Assembly (NCBI GenBank): GCA_020216925.1
Contig: JAIWOL010000017.1
Span: 1-10,000, forward strand
Length of the DNA: 10,000 nt
DNA from: Thiobacillus sp.
GTDB taxonomy: Bacteria; Pseudomonadota; Gammaproteobacteria; Burkholderiales; Thiobacillaceae
Direction of reading: 5' to 3'
Below, one piece after another: positions 9,571-10,000 of this stretch (position 1 is the stretch's first letter; every line of letters begins with the position of its first letter). The notes under the pieces are model-generated. The model did not search any database, was not told the DNA's origin, and was given only the letters and a program-made list of their open reading frames with translations. A program made the position numbers and the translations under genes.

Positions 9571-10000
9571 GCCGCAGGTTTTTTGGCCGAGGCTTTCCTG
9601 GCGGCCGGCTGTTTCGCTGCCGGCTTTTTGCCAGCGGATTTGCCGGCCGTCGCGGCGGCCTGGGTTTTTTCCTTGGCGACCGGTTTGGCCGCGGCTTTTC
9701 TCGCGGGTTTCTTGGCCGGGCCCTTGGCGGCCCGCGCTGCGATGAGTTCCAGCGCCTCCTCAAGCGTCACCGCTTCGGGCGAGGTGTCCTTGGGCAGGGT
9801 GGCGTTGACCGAGCCGTGCTTCACGTAGGGGCCGTAACGGCCTTCGTGAACCGTCACGTCCTTGCCGTCGTGCGGGTGCTTGCCCAGCGTGCGCAGGGCG
9901 GCGGCGCCGGCGCCGCGCGGGGCGCGTTCCATTGCCAGCACTTCGAGCGCGCGCGGCAGGTCGATTTCGTAGACGCTGTCGGTCTTGGGAATGGATTTGA
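9567..10000 (-). CDS. topA: DNA topoisomerase I, C-terminal end (gene runs off the right edge)
   Basis: TopA relaxes negative supercoils by single-strand cleavage and balances gyrase. The 143 visible residues begin KSIPKTDSVYEIDLPRALE. They include a topoisomerase C-terminal repeat with HPHDGKDV and GRYGPYVKHGSVNATLP, followed by TLEEALELIAARAAK. These motifs identify the C-terminal repeats of bacterial TopA. The last 57 or so residues are a low-complexity Lys/Ala/Pro tail (KKPARKAAAK and similar), a basic extension that probably binds nucleic acid. The catalytic Tyr domain lies outside the window. The stop TGA shares bases with the ATG of the following gene. Confidence 0.92.
   Translation of the reverse strand, partial: KSIPKTDSVYEIDLPRALEVLAMERAPRGAGAAALRTLGKHPHDGKDVTVHEGRYGPYVKHGSVNATLPKDTSPEAVTLEEALELIAARAAKGPAKKPARKAAAKPVAKEKTQAAATAGKSAGKKPAAKQPAARKASAKKPAA

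Overview
The window is the chromosomal replication-origin neighbourhood of a GC-rich proteobacterium, most likely a betaproteobacterium. The support is the divergent yidC-rnpA-rpmH / dnaA-dnaN-gyrB layout, the absence of recF between dnaN and gyrB, a GyrB with the long proteobacterial insertion (818 aa), and protein signatures such as the DnaA start MDAFW and the RnpA motif RNRVKR. Genus is not resolved from sequence alone.

Layout. Positions 1-1231 are read leftward: ribosomal protein L34 (rpmH), the RNase P protein (rnpA) and the N-terminal 230 codons of the membrane insertase YidC. The rpmH promoter is close to consensus. yidD, usually found between rnpA and yidC, is missing, and the two genes overlap by 8 nt. 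Positions 1470-6630 are read rightward: dnaA, dnaN, gyrB. DnaA boxes lie upstream of dnaA (one perfect) and between dnaA and dnaN (one perfect, one with a single mismatch). The second gap also holds an AT-rich stretch of about 70 bp, so it is the better oriC candidate.

Positions 6631-6808 are a gap between convergent genes. Positions 6809-7859 (minus) hold a two-gene toxin-antitoxin module: an Xre/MbcA/ParS-type antitoxin followed by a RES-domain toxin. The toxin frame starts inside the antitoxin gene, probably at TTG. Positions 7968-10000 (minus) look like one transcription unit: the 3' end of topA (topoisomerase I), a degenerate receiver-domain protein coupled to topA by an ATGA overlap, and a secreted fusion of a PhnD-like periplasmic binding domain with a C-terminal rhodanese domain.

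The core genes cover replication initiation (DnaA, DnaN), DNA supercoiling (GyrB, TopA) and translation, RNA processing and membrane biogenesis (L34, RnpA, YidC). The toxin-antitoxin pair is a likely accessory insertion in an otherwise conserved neighbourhood. The least understood part is the unit of topA, the pseudo-receiver and the binding-protein/rhodanese fusion. I see no clear evidence for a wholly new multi-gene system, but the last two proteins are the best candidates for undescribed function.
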